NCBI GenBank assembly: GCA_945862435.1
Contig: CAMAXX010000002.1
Coordinates: 103,610-167,609, forward strand
DNA from: Pseudorhodobacter antarcticus
GTDB taxonomy: Bacteria > Pseudomonadota > Alphaproteobacteria > Rhodobacterales > Rhodobacteraceae
Length of the DNA stretch: 64,000 nucleotides
Direction of reading: 5' to 3'
Shown here: positions 63,266 through 64,000 of the stretch, one piece after another
How the letters are laid out: every line of letters begins with the position of its first letter
How positions within the stretch are numbered: position 1 is the stretch's first letter
The notes under the pieces: generated by a model
What the model saw: only the letters and a program-made list of their open reading frames with translations
The model's database searches: none
What the model was told of the DNA's origin: nothing
Program-made: the position numbers and the translations under genes

Positions 63266-63910
63266 GTGACACGCGGTGGCCGCCAAAACGATCAAGACGA
63301 CCCCGAACGCAAATGCATTGTGTCGGGCGAAGTTCAGCCAAAAGCGGGATTGATTCGCTTTTGTCTGGGGCCAGAAGGCATGGTTGTGCCAGATATTCTT
63401 GCGCGCCTGCCCGGTCGGGGGTTTTACGTATCAGCCGACCGCGCGATGATTGATAAGGCTGCGGCAAAGGGGCTGTTTTCCCGCGCCGCGCGCCAGCCCG
63501 TGAAATCACCAGACGCTTTGTCCGATTTGGTCGAAGCGTTGCTGTTGCGCCGCGTGATCGAACTGATCTCGCTGGCGCGAAAAGCATCTGGCGCGGTGAT
63601 GGGATATGAAAAGGTCAAGGAATGGCTGGCTTCGGGCCGCGCCGTGCTGCTGATACAGGCGGCAGACGGGTCTGAACGGGGCAAGACGAAACTTCGCGCG
63701 CCCGACGGCGAAGGGCGCTTTATTGGTTTTCTAACTGCGCAGGAATTGGGTTTGGCATTTGGCCGCGAACGTGCGATACACGCCGCGCTTGCCGCTGGCG
63801 GACTCACGTCTCGTGTAGTAGAGGACGCAGCAAGGCTCTATGGTTTGCGTAATGCGGCCACATTGCAAAATGGCGGAATTCCCGCCGAAAAGGATACGAA
63901 AGACGCATGA
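63266..63910 (+). CDS. YlxR (DUF448)-L7Ae-like RNA-binding protein
   Basis: The first ~85 residues are the YlxR domain (ERKCIVSGEVQPKAGLIRF ... RLPGRGFYVSADR). The second half resembles an L7Ae-type RNA-binding domain (VIELISLARKASGAVMGYEKVKEWLASGRAVLLIQAADGSE). This two-domain form is usual in alphaproteobacteria. Start is GTG; a nearby ATG at 63255 is out of frame and hits a stop. Its stop overlaps the infB ATG. Confidence 0.93.
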   Translation: MTRGGRQNDQDDPERKCIVSGEVQPKAGLIRFCLGPEGMVVPDILARLPGRGFYVSADRAMIDKAAAKGLFSRAARQPVKSPDALSDLVEALLLRRVIELISLARKASGAVMGYEKVKEWLASGRAVLLIQAADGSERGKTKLRAPDGEGRFIGFLTAQELGLAFGRERAIHAALAAGGLTSRVVEDAARLYGLRNAATLQNGGIPAEKDTKDA

Positions 63911-64000
63911 CCGATTCTGACGGCAAAAAACCCCTAGGCTTGGGTGGCGCTCCGCGTTCTGGACAGGTGAAGCAAAGCTTTAGCCATGGCCGAACCAAAA
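63907..64000 (+). CDS. infB: translation initiation factor IF-2, 3' part outside the window
   Basis: Only the first 31 codons are present: MTDSDGKKPLGLGGAPRSGQ continues with VKQSFSHGR, the typical alphaproteobacterial IF-2 N terminus. The ATG overlaps the ylxR stop. IF-2 brings fMet-tRNA to the 30S subunit. Confidence 0.93.
   Translation, partial: MTDSDGKKPLGLGGAPRSGQVKQSFSHGRTK

Noticed and set aside
1..64000. CRISPR arrays, prophage, insertion sequences, secondary-metabolite clusters
   Set aside because: No spaced repeat array, transposase, integrase, phage structural gene or synthase was seen on either strand.

Overview
The window is chromosomal DNA of an alphaproteobacterium, most likely a member of the Rhodobacteraceae (Roseobacter group). 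This rests on the overall gene set and order (leuD/leuB, folK-rpoZ-rel, DUF2062-pdxJ-acpS-lepB-rnc-era-recO, gpmI-envC-ctpA-rppH, rimP-nusA-ylxR-infB), a class I lysyl-tRNA synthetase, a methylsuccinyl-CoA dehydrogenase of the ethylmalonyl-CoA pathway, an Irr-type iron control element in front of mbfA, and many small Rhodobacteraceae families (DUF1491, DUF3429, DUF4864, YbjN). The DNA is GC-rich and densely coding, with no gene-free stretch above 300 bases. I saw no tRNA, rRNA, CRISPR array, insertion sequence or prophage. The assignment is by gene content only and no species is claimed.

Layout: (1) 1-6.8 kb, leucine genes leuD (partial) and leuB, separated by a membrane protein, a degenerate endonuclease/exonuclease/phosphatase-family protein and a reverse-strand DUF1800-DUF1501 pair; a broken second copy of the phosphatase gene's 3' end sits just before leuB. 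(2) 6.8-11.5 kb, three overlapping drug/metabolite transporters, an ornithine-cyclodeaminase-like enzyme and a fourth transporter on the other strand. (3) 11.5-16 kb, reverse-strand YaiI-like protein, CAP-domain protein, MbfA iron exporter with an iron control element, and a class A penicillin-binding protein. (4) 16-23.3 kb, glnK-amt, an MFS transporter, rplY, a DUF4864 protein, a Phd/PIN toxin-antitoxin pair, lysK and a TerB-like gene. (5) 23.3-31.2 kb, accD-folC-thioesterase and gpmI-envC-ctpA-rppH. (6) 31.4-39.4 kb, smc with two small unknown genes, malY/patB, then def, a degenerate def paralogue, fmt and a GlsB-like protein. (7) 39.4-44 kb, TetR-like regulator, FkbM methyltransferase, TRIC-like channel, rnhA, DUF3429, ispH, NYN nuclease. 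(8) 44.2-55.9 kb, folK, rpoZ, rel, DUF2062, pdxJ, acpS, two lepB genes, rnc, a reverse SNase gene, era, DUF1491, recO, MFS. (9) 55.9-60.9 kb, an accessory stretch with an NAD-dependent reductase, mcd, a TauE-like exporter, an internally deleted transporter and a sulfotransferase-like gene. (10) 60.9-64 kb, a structured leader followed by rimP-nusA-ylxR-infB (partial).

Most genes are housekeeping, and many are translationally coupled by 1-4 base overlaps. I did not find a convincing new multi-gene defence or biosynthetic system. The points most worth a second look are a terminator that every rimP-nusA-infB transcript must cross, a 15-bp coding minisatellite inside folC, a deformylase-like protein lacking a metal ligand and the catalytic Glu, a DUF805-signal peptidase fusion, a mini-transporter made by an in-frame internal deletion, and the scar of a second phosphatase gene beside the DUF1800/DUF1501 insertion.
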